DNA from: Niveispirillum sp048066115
GTDB taxonomy: Bacteria > Pseudomonadota > Alphaproteobacteria > Azospirillales > Azospirillaceae
Length of the DNA: 64,000 bases
Direction: 5' to 3'
Assembly (NCBI RefSeq): GCF_048066115.1
Contig: NZ_JBLTYX010000008.1
Coordinates: 199,771-263,770 of the forward strand
Both the position numbers and the translations under genes were made by a program. The notes beneath the pieces were generated by a model. The model had not been told where the DNA came from, did not search any database, and worked only from the letters and a program-made list of their open reading frames with translations. This document shows positions 24,906 to 33,686 of this stretch, in pieces. Positions within the stretch are counted from its first letter, which is position 1. The number at the start of each line of letters is the position of its first letter.

Positions 24906-26383
24906 TTTGCATCTCCGAGAGCCATCAATTGCAGGGGCGGTCGATGCGGTTGACGTTCAAAACTGGCCAGGACCGGCAGGTCCAGCAGGTAGACCACCTG
25001 CTCGGCCGTGGTGAAGCGATCATCGCGGGCCTCGCGCAGCAGCACGGCGATGGTGGCCAGGATGGCTCCACCGATCATGCAGGCGAGCAGGGTGATCAGG
25101 CCGCGCGGGCGCACCGTTCGATAGGGCTGGGTCGGCTCGCTGATCACGGCGGCGGGGGAAATCCGCTCGTCGTTCAGGTTGCCTTTGACGCGGGCATTGG
25201 CATGCTGCATCGACAGCGACCGGTACGCTTCCTCCTTGATCTGGTATTCGCGTACCAGACCGTCGAATTTTCCGCGGTTGCTCCGCAGTTCTGTCAGCCG
25301 CTGGTCCAGCGCCGCGATCTGTCCGCCCAGGATCGCCACGGGCTGGGCATTGCCCTCCACATCGGCGCTGGCGCGCAGATAATCGGTCTGCAGGGTCTGA
25401 TAGACGCTGTTGGTGGTGGTGGCCGACCGCTTTTCCAACTCCGAACGCCGTGCCGCCACTTCCTTCTCCGCCGTGGCGATCCCCGCCTTCAGCGCGGCTA
25501 TGGCCGGCCCGTCGGGATTATAGGTGGCGACCATCTGGCTGCGCTTCATGCGCAGTTCCAGCAGGCGGGACTGGGCCTCGTCGAGCGCGCGGTACTTCTC
25601 GCCATTGGCCGTCTCCGGCACCTTTTCCGGCACCTTCTGCATCAGCTGTTCCAGGCCGCGCTTGCGTTCCTGGGACTGGGCCAAGGCGGCGCGGGCGGCA
25701 TGGAGGCTGGTATCCAGCTCACCGCGCTGGGCCAGCAGATCCTCCACCTCGCGGTCGAAGGAACTGATCCGCCACTGGTCCTTGAAGGTTTCCAGCGTGG
25801 TCTGCGCCTTGGCCAGGTCGTCGCCGGCCTGACGCACCTCGCTGGCCAGGAAGCCCTCATGCGGGTTGTGGTAGATCTGCGTCTGGCGGCCGACATAAAG
25901 GTCGATCAGCTTGCGCACCAGCTTGGGCACCATCTCCTTGTCGGGATGGCGCAGCGACAGGGTGATGATGTTGTCCTGTGCGCCCACTTCCGCCGACAGG
26001 TCATCCTGCAGGCGACGGACGGCGGCATCCATGGCCGTGCCGCTCGATGGCGGGTCCTCGGCCAGGTCGGGATAGACATTGGCCAGTCCCACCGTCTCGA
26101 TCGTGGCGCGGGCCAGATCGTGGCTGTGCAGGATGGCGGCGTGGGCCAGCACGATCTCGCGCCGGTCCGACGGGGTCAGTTCCGTGGCCGGGCCGCGTTC
26201 CACCTCCGGGGCCGACCAGCGGCCGAAGGTGACGACCATTTCCGCCACGGATTCATATTTCCGGGTGGCGAACGTCAGATAGAGGACGCCCATCAGCATG
26301 ACGCCCAGGAACACGGCCATGAACAGCCGCCACCGCTTGCAGATGGTGATCAGGATGCCATGGGGTAGCACTGTCGCGTACAT
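24902..26383 (-). CDS. Wzz/GumC-like polysaccharide chain-length (PCP) protein
   Basis: A 493-residue inner-membrane protein with a helix near residues 22-42, a large periplasmic domain and a second helix near 435-457. The periplasmic part (about 150-400) is strongly heptad-patterned, a long coiled coil. PCP-2 proteins of this type set EPS chain length and connect polymerase to exporter. There is no cytoplasmic kinase domain; it ends about 35 residues after the second helix, so the ATPase partner is separate. The start at ATG 26383 has GGAGAAGG upstream. Confidence 0.88.
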   Translation of the reverse strand: MYATVLPHGILITICKRWRLFMAVFLGVMLMGVLYLTFATRKYESVAEMVVTFGRWSAPEVERGPATELTPSDRREIVLAHAAILHSHDLARATIETVGLANVYPDLAEDPPSSGTAMDAAVRRLQDDLSAEVGAQDNIITLSLRHPDKEMVPKLVRKLIDLYVGRQTQIYHNPHEGFLASEVRQAGDDLAKAQTTLETFKDQWRISSFDREVEDLLAQRGELDTSLHAARAALAQSQERKRGLEQLMQKVPEKVPETANGEKYRALDEAQSRLLELRMKRSQMVATYNPDGPAIAALKAGIATAEKEVAARRSELEKRSATTTNSVYQTLQTDYLRASADVEGNAQPVAILGGQIAALDQRLTELRSNRGKFDGLVREYQIKEEAYRSLSMQHANARVKGNLNDERISPAAVISEPTQPYRTVRPRGLITLLACMIGGAILATIAVLLREARDDRFTTAEQVVYLLDLPVLASFERQPHRPPLQLMALGDAK

Positions 26384-26419
26384 CGGCCTTCTCCGGCGCA
26401 AGAGGGGCTGTCAATTCCT

Positions 26420-27163
26420 TCAGTTGTTCGAAGGATTGATGTTGTAGGTGAAGCCCCAGTTGACGGGCACGAACTGCTGCACGAACTGGTTCCAGAAGGT
26501 GTAGGCCTCGTAGACGCCGGTGCGCGGCACATAGACAACGTCGTACTGGGCCAGCCGGACATCGGCGGCAGGATTTTTACCGGATATCACAGCCATGTAA
26601 TCCACGGCCAAGGCCTCCGGCTTGTCGCCCTCGCCCCGGCGCAGGATGAAGATATTGTCCCGCGATGCGGAAAGCTTCACCCCGCCGGCCCGCGCCACCG
26701 CCTGGCTGACGGTCAGGTTGGGACCCACGGTGATGAATTCGCCGGGGCTTCCCACCTCGCCTGCCACATAGACGCGGTTGGGCGCGAAAGTATGGACGAT
26801 GACGCTGATCTGCGGATCGGCCAGCAGCGTGCGGTATTTCTGGCGCAGCGTGGCCGAAATCTCCGATGGCGACCGGTTATAGGCCATCACATCCTCGGCG
26901 ATGGCGGTGGAGATCATGCCGTCGGGGCGGACCACCACCTCCTCGTTCAGCTCCGGATTGAGGTAGAGGCGCACATGCAGCATGTCGCCGACCTGCACCT
27001 TGTATCCCGGCAGGGTAGAGGCATTGCCGGTCACCGGCGTCGCCACCTGCGGGGCCGGCGGCAGGTTCGCCTGCCGCTGGGAACAGCCGGCCAGGAAGCC
27101 GGCCACCAGAAGCAAAGCCACGGAGAATTTTGTTATGTTCTTGGACGTGGGCATGGGCGTCAC
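26420..27163 (-). CDS. Polysaccharide export lipoprotein (Wza/GumB-like)
   Basis: A 247-residue outer-membrane export protein. The signal peptide ends in lipobox LAGC with Cys27. The Poly_export domain follows: YKVQVGDMLHVRLYLNPELN, VRPDGMISTAIAEDVMA, then one SLBB region (NRVYVAGEVGSPGEFITV). Wza/GumB multimers form the outer-membrane channel for EPS; at this length it matches the short GumB-type. Either GTG 27163 or ATG 27154 may be the start. It lies 36 nt before the chain-length gene, in the same operon. Confidence 0.9.
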   Translation of the reverse strand: MTPMPTSKNITKFSVALLLVAGFLAGCSQRQANLPPAPQVATPVTGNASTLPGYKVQVGDMLHVRLYLNPELNEEVVVRPDGMISTAIAEDVMAYNRSPSEISATLRQKYRTLLADPQISVIVHTFAPNRVYVAGEVGSPGEFITVGPNLTVSQAVARAGGVKLSASRDNIFILRRGEGDKPEALAVDYMAVISGKNPAADVRLAQYDVVYVPRTGVYEAYTFWNQFVQQFVPVNWGFTYNINPSNN

Positions 27164-27178
27164 CGTTCCGTCTGTTCC

Positions 27179-27943
27179 TCAGTACGCACCATCGCGGCGC
27201 AGCACGACCGCCGGCGTACGGAGGAGAACACGCAGATCAGAGAAAAAGGTCCAGTTGCGCGCATATTCTTTATCCAGCTCCACCCGCTCGCCATACCCGG
27301 TGTCGTTGCGGCCGCTGATCTGCCAGACGCCGGTGATGCCGGGGCGGCAGCGGGCATAGTCGTGGAAGGCCGCACCATAGCGGCGCACCTCGTCCTGGAC
27401 GATGGGGCGCGGGCCCACCAAGCTCATATCGCCGGCCAGCACATTCAGCAGCTGCGGCAGCTCATCCAGGCTGGTGGTGCGCAGGAAACGGCCGATCTTG
27501 GTGACGCGCGGATCATCGCGTAGCTTGAAATCGCGCTCCCATTCCTCGCGCGCCTTGGGGTCGGTGGCCAGCAGGCGGGCCAGCACGGCCTCGGCATTGG
27601 GCACCATGGTGCGGAATTTCCAGCACTTGAAGGTCCGGCCCCGCGCACCGACGCGGCGATGGCCGAACAGCATCGGCCCGCCATCGCGCTTGGCGATCAC
27701 CGCCAGCACCAGGAACATCGGCGACAGCAACGCCAGCAACGTTCCCGCCGCGGCGATGTCGAACATCCGCTTGCTGATCCGGGTGGCCGGCTCGCGCAGC
27801 GCCCGGCTCCGGGGCTCGCGGGTCTGGCGTTGGTCGATGGCGGCCGCATGAAGGCGATGCCAGTCATAGCCGCGGCCGGAACCGGCCGACCCGGTCAGTA
27901 CACCTTGACGCGGGAAGGTGCTGGAAAGGGACTGCGGTGCCAT
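27179..27943 (-). CDS. Undecaprenyl-phosphate sugar-1-phosphate transferase (priming enzyme)
   Basis: A 254-residue initiating sugar transferase of the WbaP/ExoY/GumD type. It has a membrane segment near 62-82 (FDIAAAGTLLALLSPMFLVL) and the C-terminal catalytic domain: CWKFRTMVPNA, LRTTSLDELPQLLNVLAGDM with the DE pair, and GPRPIVQDEV. It transfers sugar-1-phosphate from a UDP-sugar to undecaprenyl phosphate, the first step of the EPS repeat unit. It is about half the size of full WbaP and lacks the N-terminal helix bundle. The ATG at 27943 (GGAG 7 nt upstream) is the first gene of the minus-strand EPS operon. Confidence 0.92.
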   Translation of the reverse strand: MAPQSLSSTFPRQGVLTGSAGSGRGYDWHRLHAAAIDQRQTREPRSRALREPATRISKRMFDIAAAGTLLALLSPMFLVLAVIAKRDGGPMLFGHRRVGARGRTFKCWKFRTMVPNAEAVLARLLATDPKAREEWERDFKLRDDPRVTKIGRFLRTTSLDELPQLLNVLAGDMSLVGPRPIVQDEVRRYGAAFHDYARCRPGITGVWQISGRNDTGYGERVELDKEYARNWTFFSDLRVLLRTPAVVLRRDGAY

Positions 27944-28072
27944 GATGCACTCCATCTTCTGAGGTTGAGCGCCGCCATTACCTGCGAATACCTTCGCAAG
28001 TTGTCGGTACTATTGATTGTTTCCGTTCTTCTTGGCTGTCATGACCATAACAACGGGCGCGAAGTTTCGGCC

Positions 28073-28090
28073 TGTGGTCAATCTGTGGCC
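28073..28090 (+). promoter_or_regulatory. 7-4-7 direct repeat upstream of the main EPS operon
   Basis: TGTGGTC (28073-28079), AATC, TGTGGCC (28084-28090). It has the same half-site form and spacing as at 12433 and 18797, though here it points away from the EPS operon start. It lies about 130-147 nt upstream of the priming-transferase ATG, inside the 172-bp gap. Confidence 0.3.
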
Positions 28091-28115
28091 GGCGCATGTT
28101 GCACCGCATCAAAGC

Positions 28116-29072
28116 CTAGGAAGTTGTGTCCTCTCCCACGCGGGTCAGGACGATGCCGGCCACTTGGCCGCGCACTTTGCGCAGCCGGGCCAGGGCCCCC
28201 ATGGCGCGGCCGCGCCGCGTGTGCTTCCAGCGGATGGCGAACAGGATGCGGTCCACGATCCGTGACAACAGCAGCACATCGGTGGCCGCCAGCACGGGCG
28301 GCAGGTCGATCAGCACCAGTTCGTAACTGCCGGTCAGGTCGGACAGCAGGCGTTTCATGGGATTGGACAGCAGACGTCTTGCCCCCAGCCGCCCCGTCCC
28401 GGCGGGGATCAGGTCCAGGCCGGAGACGGGGTCCGTGCGCACCACCTCGTCCAGTCCCGGCGGGCGGGGGGCCAGCAACTCCGCCAGCCCCTGCAGGTTC
28501 GGCACCTGGAACAATCGGTGCTGGTCGGGATGGCGCCAGTCGGCATCGATCAGCAGCACGCGGTGCCCCCGGCTGGCCAGCAGGCGGCCCAAGGTGGCGG
28601 CCAGCAGCGACCGTCCCTCACCGGCCTCTGCCGATCCCAGCGCCACCGTCAGGGGTGGGCCGGCCGGGCTGGTGGCCAGCAGCGTGGTGTAGAGAGTGCG
28701 CAGGCTGCCGGCCAGCGGGCTGGCCGGATCGCGCAGCACCTGCACCATGGCCGCGTCGGCGTCGAGCAGTTCGGGCAGCGATGCCATCACGGTCAGATCG
28801 GTGGCGGCCTCGATCTCGTCGGGTCGCTGGAAATCGCGGGGACCCCTGGGGGTACGCGACAGCACCAGGCCGGCCAGCAGGACCGCCACGCCCCCGGCGA
28901 CGCCGACGGCGACACCCAGCCACATCCCGGCGCCAAGGCCGGACAGCAGGGCGATCACGGTGATGCCCGGCAGGCGCAGGCGTCCTGACGAAGCCGTCAT
29001 GTCGGGGCGGGGTGGGGGACTGCGGCGGTCTGCCAGGTCGCCGCCACGAAGGGGGGAGCCAATGGCGCACAT
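28116..29072 (-). CDS. Membrane-anchored BY-kinase-like ATPase with Walker A Lys replaced by Arg
   Basis: A 318-residue protein (294 if the ATG at 29000 is used). A hydrophobic stretch (about 36-70) resembles the second helix of a Wzc/PCP protein and is followed by a CpsD-type ATPase. Walker A reads SAEAGEGRSLLAATL, with Arg in place of the invariant Lys. The A' motif VLLIDADWRHP and Walker B LVLIDLPP are intact. No tyrosine cluster is present at the C-terminus (it ends VGEDTTS), so classic autophosphorylation is unlikely. It may be a remnant or specialised half of a Wzc-like protein. The N-terminus is uncertain: neither start has a good ribosome binding site. Confidence 0.75.
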   Translation of the reverse strand: MCAIGSPLRGGDLADRRSPPPRPDMTASSGRLRLPGITVIALLSGLGAGMWLGVAVGVAGGVAVLLAGLVLSRTPRGPRDFQRPDEIEAATDLTVMASLPELLDADAAMVQVLRDPASPLAGSLRTLYTTLLATSPAGPPLTVALGSAEAGEGRSLLAATLGRLLASRGHRVLLIDADWRHPDQHRLFQVPNLQGLAELLAPRPPGLDEVVRTDPVSGLDLIPAGTGRLGARRLLSNPMKRLLSDLTGSYELVLIDLPPVLAATDVLLLSRIVDRILFAIRWKHTRRGRAMGALARLRKVRGQVAGIVLTRVGEDTTS

Positions 29073-29239
29073 CCGGTTCCGGGGCGGGGGAGGGGCGGGG
29101 GCATCATCCGGCCGTCACGCCTGGGCGTGCCGCCGGTTGGGGTGTGGCCGGGCCTCCCGTTTCCCGCCAGCAGCGTCAGAGTGCGCGACCCGTCAGGTGC
29201 CGGCCAGTGACCATGCTGTGTCCGCATGCCATTGGCCCG

Positions 29240-30883
29240 TCACCAGTTATTCCGCGGCAGACAGACATGCATGCGCAGGCCGCCAACCGCGCGATTGCTG
29301 GCCTCCACGGTGCCGCCCAGCGCCTCGATATGGTGGCGCACGATCCACAGGCCCAATCCTGCATGCGACGGCTCGCTCGCCGATGAACCCGTGCCGGCGG
29401 GCCTGAAGGAGAAGTTGCGGTCGAAAATATGGTCGATCTTGCCGGGATCGATACCCGGCCCCTCATCATCGATGATCAGATCGACGCGGGTCTGGGTCTT
29501 GGTCAGCGTCGTGCTGATGGTACCGCCCGTTTTGCAGAAGCCGACGGCATTATCCAGGATATTCTCCACGATGATGTCCAGGATGCCGTCGGGCGCCAGC
29601 ACCTGCACATTCTCATCCAATTGCCGGATGAAGCGGATATGCCGGTCCAGCGAGATGTCGCGCGCATTGTGCAGCGCGTCGGCCACCACATGGGTCAGGT
29701 TGATGGGCAGCTTGGGCGCCTCGATGAAGTCGGCCGTGTCATTGCCCAGGCGCTGGGCAGCGGAGATCAGGGCCGACAGGCGGCCCAGCGCCGTCTCGAT
29801 CAGTTGCACGGCCCGCTGCGACCGCTGGTCGTCCTTGGGCGCCACGGCCTTCAGCGGCTGCAGGGCTGAGCGGATCACGGCCAGTGGCGCCTTGACCGAA
29901 TGGGCATTCTCTTCCGCCGTGGTGCGGATATTGGCGGCCGCACGGTGCAGGTCGCCCACCAGCCGGTCGAACTCCCGCGCCACCGGGGCCATTTCGGGCA
30001 GGGGATTGCGGGCGGCGAAGGTAGCGGCACCGGCCCCGCCGCGGCGGATATCGCCGGCCACGCGCCGGAAATGGCGAAGCGCGCCGCGCATGCGCCACGC
30101 CATCAGCAGGGCCAGGCCGGCGAAGACCAGATAGATCAGCGCCGCCATCCGCACATTGTCGGTCTGCCAGTAGGGGCGCCCGAACGCAGTATTCAACAGG
30201 GCCGAACTGTTATCGGCCGACACCAGCACCCAGCAGCCGCGCCGACCCTGGATGGGGATGACGGAGGTCAGGATTTCCTCCACCCCGTCCATCTGGCGAT
30301 AGCGGATTTCCACCGGCTTGTCCCAGGAACAGCTTTCGCCCAGCGATTGCAGGATGCCGTGGCGGCCCAGCAGGTCCAGGTCGGCGCCCATCTGGTCGGC
30401 CAGCACGCGCGGGGCCGACGCCACGAAGAAGAAGCTGCCGGCCGCCCCGCCCATCCGGGGCTGGAACATCAGGCGCAGGCTGGTATCCGCGTCCGCGAAC
30501 GTGGCCAGCATGGCGTTCAGTTCGGATGGCGGCATGTCCTCGCGCTGCTCCAGCCGGGCGGACAGCGCCTGGGCGACCAGCCAGCCATTGCGGCGCAGGC
30601 TGTCGGCGACTAGGGCGCGGCTTTGCCTGTCGGCCTCTTCGAACTGCCCGTACAGGATGACGGGCAAGGCGATGAAGATGCCGACCAGCAGGACCAGCTT
30701 GAAGCTCAGGGACGACAATGCCTGAACGCACCGCCGCCGCCATTCGTTAAACCGGTGTCGGCGGGTTCTTCCAGCAATATCCGAAGGCGGCGAAATTCTG
30801 GATTTCCTCGAAACCGGGATCGATGGCGCGGAACTTGTTGCGGATGCGTTTGACCGAGGATCGGACATTTGTTCGGTATCCAT
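29240..30883 (-). CDS. Membrane sensor histidine kinase
   Basis: A 547-residue kinase. A helix near 58-80 and a second near 247-265 flank a periplasmic sensor of about 165 residues. A HAMP-like segment follows, then the H-box ENAHSVKAPLAVIRSAL (His near 335), N-box IVENILDNAVGF, DDEGPGIDPG and GLGLWIVR. The H-box lacks the usual E/D after His, as in some alphaproteobacterial kinases. It pairs with the overlapping response regulator upstream. The overlap is 137 nt if ATG 30883 (preceded by GGGGAG) is the start; a later TTG near 30718 would remove it but has no ribosome binding site. It probably controls EPS or envelope functions. Confidence 0.88.
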   Translation of the reverse strand: MDTEQMSDPRSNASATSSAPSIPVSRKSRISPPSDIAGRTRRHRFNEWRRRCVQALSSLSFKLVLLVGIFIALPVILYGQFEEADRQSRALVADSLRRNGWLVAQALSARLEQREDMPPSELNAMLATFADADTSLRLMFQPRMGGAAGSFFFVASAPRVLADQMGADLDLLGRHGILQSLGESCSWDKPVEIRYRQMDGVEEILTSVIPIQGRRGCWVLVSADNSSALLNTAFGRPYWQTDNVRMAALIYLVFAGLALLMAWRMRGALRHFRRVAGDIRRGGAGAATFAARNPLPEMAPVAREFDRLVGDLHRAAANIRTTAEENAHSVKAPLAVIRSALQPLKAVAPKDDQRSQRAVQLIETALGRLSALISAAQRLGNDTADFIEAPKLPINLTHVVADALHNARDISLDRHIRFIRQLDENVQVLAPDGILDIIVENILDNAVGFCKTGGTISTTLTKTQTRVDLIIDDEGPGIDPGKIDHIFDRNFSFRPAGTGSSASEPSHAGLGLWIVRHHIEALGGTVEASNRAVGGLRMHVCLPRNNW

Positions 30884-31571
30884 CTTCGCCGCTCCCCGCG
30901 ATGAAGCCGCTGCGATGCACGCAGTCGTAAATGGCGCGATAGGTCACATGATCGCCGGCATGAGTGACCAGCCGCTGCACGATGTTGAATTCGGTCACCG
31001 TCAGATCGACATCGGTCCCACGCCAGAAGGCGCGGCTGAGGCGGGGTTTCAGCAGCAGGGCGCCATGCTCCACCACCTCCTCCGCCGGCACGCCGGGCGG
31101 GTGCTTGGCCGCTTCGGCGATCAGCCGCGCGCGCCTCGCCAGCACGGGGACACCACGCGACTTGTCGATGAAGTCCAGTGCGCCGCGTTCAAGCGCCATC
31201 ATTTCATAGCTGGTGCCGGACTGCGCCGTCAGGATGATGACCGGGATGTTGACGCCCCGCCGGCGCATCTGCGACAGCAGGTCCACGCCGTTCGTGGTCG
31301 GCAGGTTCCAGTCCAGAATGATGACGTCGGTTTCGTTGCCATCGGCCAGGTAATCCAGCAGCGGCGGACCGTCCGGAAAGCTGGTGACGGAGAAGTTGTG
31401 GTCTTCCAGCTCGGCCCCCACGGCCTCGCGGAAATCGTCGTCATCGTCGACCAGCACCAGACGCAGCCCGTGTTCGCCAATCCTTCTATCGGTGGGCTGC
31501 GACGCTGGCACCGTCGGAGGGAAGACCGAACCTTGCGTGGCATAGTTTGGCTGTTCGTTCGTCGTGATCAT
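30747..31571 (-). CDS. OmpR-type response regulator
   Basis: A 274-residue response regulator. The receiver (about 36-155) has VLVDDDDDF, the phosphoacceptor Asp in VIILDWNLPTTNG and the conserved Lys in DFIDKSRG. The C-terminal winged helix (about 175-270) ends with YRTNVRSSVKRIRNKFRAIDPGF. OmpR-family proteins bind direct repeats, and TGTGACC 7-4-7 repeats in nearby EPS promoters are candidates. The ATG at 31571 has GAGGTG 8 nt upstream. Its first 86 nt overlap the lipoprotein gene, and its end overlaps the kinase gene. Confidence 0.88.
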   Translation of the reverse strand: MITTNEQPNYATQGSVFPPTVPASQPTDRRIGEHGLRLVLVDDDDDFREAVGAELEDHNFSVTSFPDGPPLLDYLADGNETDVIILDWNLPTTNGVDLLSQMRRRGVNIPVIILTAQSGTSYEMMALERGALDFIDKSRGVPVLARRARLIAEAAKHPPGVPAEEVVEHGALLLKPRLSRAFWRGTDVDLTVTEFNIVQRLVTHAGDHVTYRAIYDCVHRSGFIAGSGEDGYRTNVRSSVKRIRNKFRAIDPGFEEIQNFAAFGYCWKNPPTPV

Positions 31572-32022
31572 CGCTGGTCACCTCGTAGGACAGGGTGCGA
31601 AAGACGCGCGTTTCGACGTCCGGATAGAGCGTCAGGTTCAACGCGCACTCGCTGCGGCGGAAGGACAGGACCTTGGCAGGCGTTTCGTCCCTGATGGCAC
31701 TGGGTTGACCCAGCAGTTTTTGCAGCGCCTCTTCATTGAGGCCGATCGGTTGCAGGCTCGGCGCCGGTGGCGCGGTTTCGACCGGCACCGCCGGCGGCGG
31801 CTTGGGGCCGGCGACACGCTTCACCGGCTTCTGCGCCTCGGGCTTGCTGGGGGCTGCCGGCGGTGGTGCCGCCTGGGCGGTGGCCTGCGGCTTGGACGTG
31901 GCGGCGGGTGCGGCTTTACGGTCAGTGCCGGCAATGTCGCTGACATAGGCGCAGCCCGTCAGGGACAGCATCAGCCCCCCGCATATCCACATCGCAAACC
32001 GACCTGTCACGGCCGACGCCAT
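31486..32022 (-). CDS. Pro/Ala-rich lipoprotein upstream of the two-component system
   Basis: A 178-residue predicted lipoprotein. The start at ATG 32022 has GGGAG upstream; the lipobox is LTGC near residue 23. A Pro/Ala/Lys-rich stretch (about 35-85), likely spanning peptidoglycan, leads to a C-terminal domain with LNEEALQKLLGQPSAIRDE, reminiscent of outer-membrane assembly lipoproteins (SmpA-like), and several charged residues. It is first in an operon with the response regulator and kinase. It may be an envelope sensor input or a target of the pair. No precise family is recognised. Confidence 0.7.
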   Translation of the reverse strand: MASAVTGRFAMWICGGLMLSLTGCAYVSDIAGTDRKAAPAATSKPQATAQAAPPPAAPSKPEAQKPVKRVAGPKPPPAVPVETAPPAPSLQPIGLNEEALQKLLGQPSAIRDETPAKVLSFRRSECALNLTLYPDVETRVFRTLSYEVTSDDHDERTAKLCHARFGLPSDGASVAAHR

Positions 32023-32359
32023 CTCCCACTCCCTTTTGCATCGCACCATCGACGCTTGTGGCGTATCAGTGGCGCTCCCGTTGGATGATGGCGCCCGATC
32101 CCGCAATCAGGCACGCATGAAATGGGGGTATGATACGGAATGGTGAGTAAAATCGGCCTTTCGGCCATGAAGATTACTTCAACCGGATGGCTTTCGGCTG
32201 TTATATCTTCCGAAAATCCCGAATTTCCACGAAATACCTGTGACATGCATGGAACCTGTTTTGTTATTCGGCCGTTTTTGAATGGGAAATTGTAGCAATC
32301 CCGAACTATCCCGCATTGCGGCATATGCTTGAAAAAGCCGCCGGGAATCGACCACCTGC
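32023..32359. other. Non-coding gap containing the two-component operon promoter
   Basis: This is a relatively AT-rich 337-bp stretch with no credible reading frame. It must contain the minus-strand promoter of the lipoprotein-regulator-kinase operon. A short palindrome GGCCTTTCGGCC lies near 32156. A single TGTGACA occurs near 32241, like half of the 7-4-7 repeats. No clear -35/-10 pair could be fixed. Confidence 0.5.
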
Positions 32360-33484
32360 TCACGGCACGAAGGTCCGCTTCGGGATATAGGTGATGCGGC
32401 AGGCCAGATCGGCCTCTCCCGACGCCACGATATAATGGTCGCCGCCATCGGCGATGCCCGTGGTGAACACCACGTCGCGGATATAGAGCAGGTGTTCGAT
32501 GGGCCGTGTCAGCTCCGGATTGGGTTCCAGCAGCGGTTCGGTCGGGCTGTGCAGGATACGCGACGGGTCCTTGGGGTCCAGCAGCGACCAGTAGGTGCGG
32601 TAGATACCCACGATCTCCTTCGGTTCCACCCCATGCCACAGGGTCAACCAGCCATGATCGGTCAGGATCGGCTGTGCCCCGCCGCCGATGCGCGCCGTGG
32701 CCACGGTGCCCGATTGCGGGCGGATGCCCGGTTCGCGGTGCGGCTTCCAGTGCCGGCCATCGGGGGAGGTGGCCAGATTGATCGACGGCCCGGCGCGCCA
32801 GGGACTGTCGGGGGGATAGGCGAAATAGAGATCGCCCAGCGGCCGCGTCTGCGCCCAGTACTGCCCGTCGATGCGCCCTTCGAAGATCAGCATGTCCTTG
32901 TTCTGGTGATCCAGGACGATGTCATCGAAGATCCAGTGCCGCCCGTCGCCCGACCGGTACAAGGTGGTGGAATGGCGCTCCGGGCTGACCGAACAGGTGG
33001 TCATCAAATACGCATCCCCGACCTTGGAGATGCGGGCATCTTCCACCCCATAGCATTGCCAGCTGCCTTGCGGCGCCACCGCATGCTCGTAATGGATGGC
33101 GACGATCTCCAGTCCGTCCTGGCTCAATTCCACCGGCAGCAGCCAGGACAGCGACGTCAGCGCCATGGTCCGCCAGCCGCCGCCATGGATCATGAATTTG
33201 CGCGGATCGGCGGTATCGACCATTTCCAGCTTCCAGGCATCCAGCACATAGGCGTGCTTTTCCCCGTCCCAGCGGATGGCATGCACATGCCCGTCGCGGA
33301 TCGGTTCGCGCAGCGCCTCCGCCACGCGTACCATGAGCAGCAGATTGCCGTTGGGCAACCGTGTCAGCCCGGGATTGAACGCGCCCAGCACATAGGTCTC
33401 CACCCCCAGCTGTCCGGCCAGGGGAGAGCGGGAAAGGTCGATATCCTCGGGCGTCAGGATCAGCTTGTCGACGGGGAAGGCCAA
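32360..33484 (-). CDS. GH130-family glycoside phosphorylase/hydrolase, first copy
   Basis: A 374-residue five-bladed beta-propeller protein of family GH130 (mannoside phosphorylases and beta-1,2-mannosidases). The N-terminal AFNPGLTRLPNGNLLLMVRV (35-54) and the VEDARISKVGDAYLMT block (near 147-162) match the family. The catalytic Asp of phosphorylases is expected in GVEDARI. Cytoplasmic: no signal peptide. It follows a small membrane-protein gene with 1 nt between them. A second GH130 and a GT4 fusion lie 1-5 kb away, so the three probably act on one mannose-containing glycan. Confidence 0.85.
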   Translation of the reverse strand: MAFPVDKLILTPEDIDLSRSPLAGQLGVETYVLGAFNPGLTRLPNGNLLLMVRVAEALREPIRDGHVHAIRWDGEKHAYVLDAWKLEMVDTADPRKFMIHGGGWRTMALTSLSWLLPVELSQDGLEIVAIHYEHAVAPQGSWQCYGVEDARISKVGDAYLMTTCSVSPERHSTTLYRSGDGRHWIFDDIVLDHQNKDMLIFEGRIDGQYWAQTRPLGDLYFAYPPDSPWRAGPSINLATSPDGRHWKPHREPGIRPQSGTVATARIGGGAQPILTDHGWLTLWHGVEPKEIVGIYRTYWSLLDPKDPSRILHSPTEPLLEPNPELTRPIEHLLYIRDVVFTTGIADGGDHYIVASGEADLACRITYIPKRTFVP

Positions 33485-33485
33485 T

Positions 33486-33686
33486 TCAGTTGCCGCCGGT
33501 CAGGAGTGCGGCCAGGATCATCGCGGCAATGGCCAGTGCAATGCCGACACCCAGCACATAGCGCATGGGCTTCACTTCCACCGCCTGGCGTTCCGGTGGG
33601 ACGGAGGTGCGGATCGGGCCGTTTTCCTTCATGCGCAGGCGTTCTTCGGAAACCTGCGGGTCATCGTCATGGCTCGCGCTCGACAT
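33486..33686 (-). CDS. Small single-pass membrane protein
   Basis: A 66-residue protein with a charged N-terminal half and one hydrophobic helix (about 43-63, YVLGVGIALAIAAMILAALL). The ATG at 33686 has AAGGAGAA 8 nt upstream; an ATG 6 nt earlier would leave only 2 nt. It ends 1 nt before the GH130 gene, so the two are co-transcribed. No function can be assigned. It may anchor or scaffold the glycan enzymes. Confidence 0.7.
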   Translation of the reverse strand: MSSASHDDDPQVSEERLRMKENGPIRTSVPPERQAVEVKPMRYVLGVGIALAIAAMILAALLTGGN

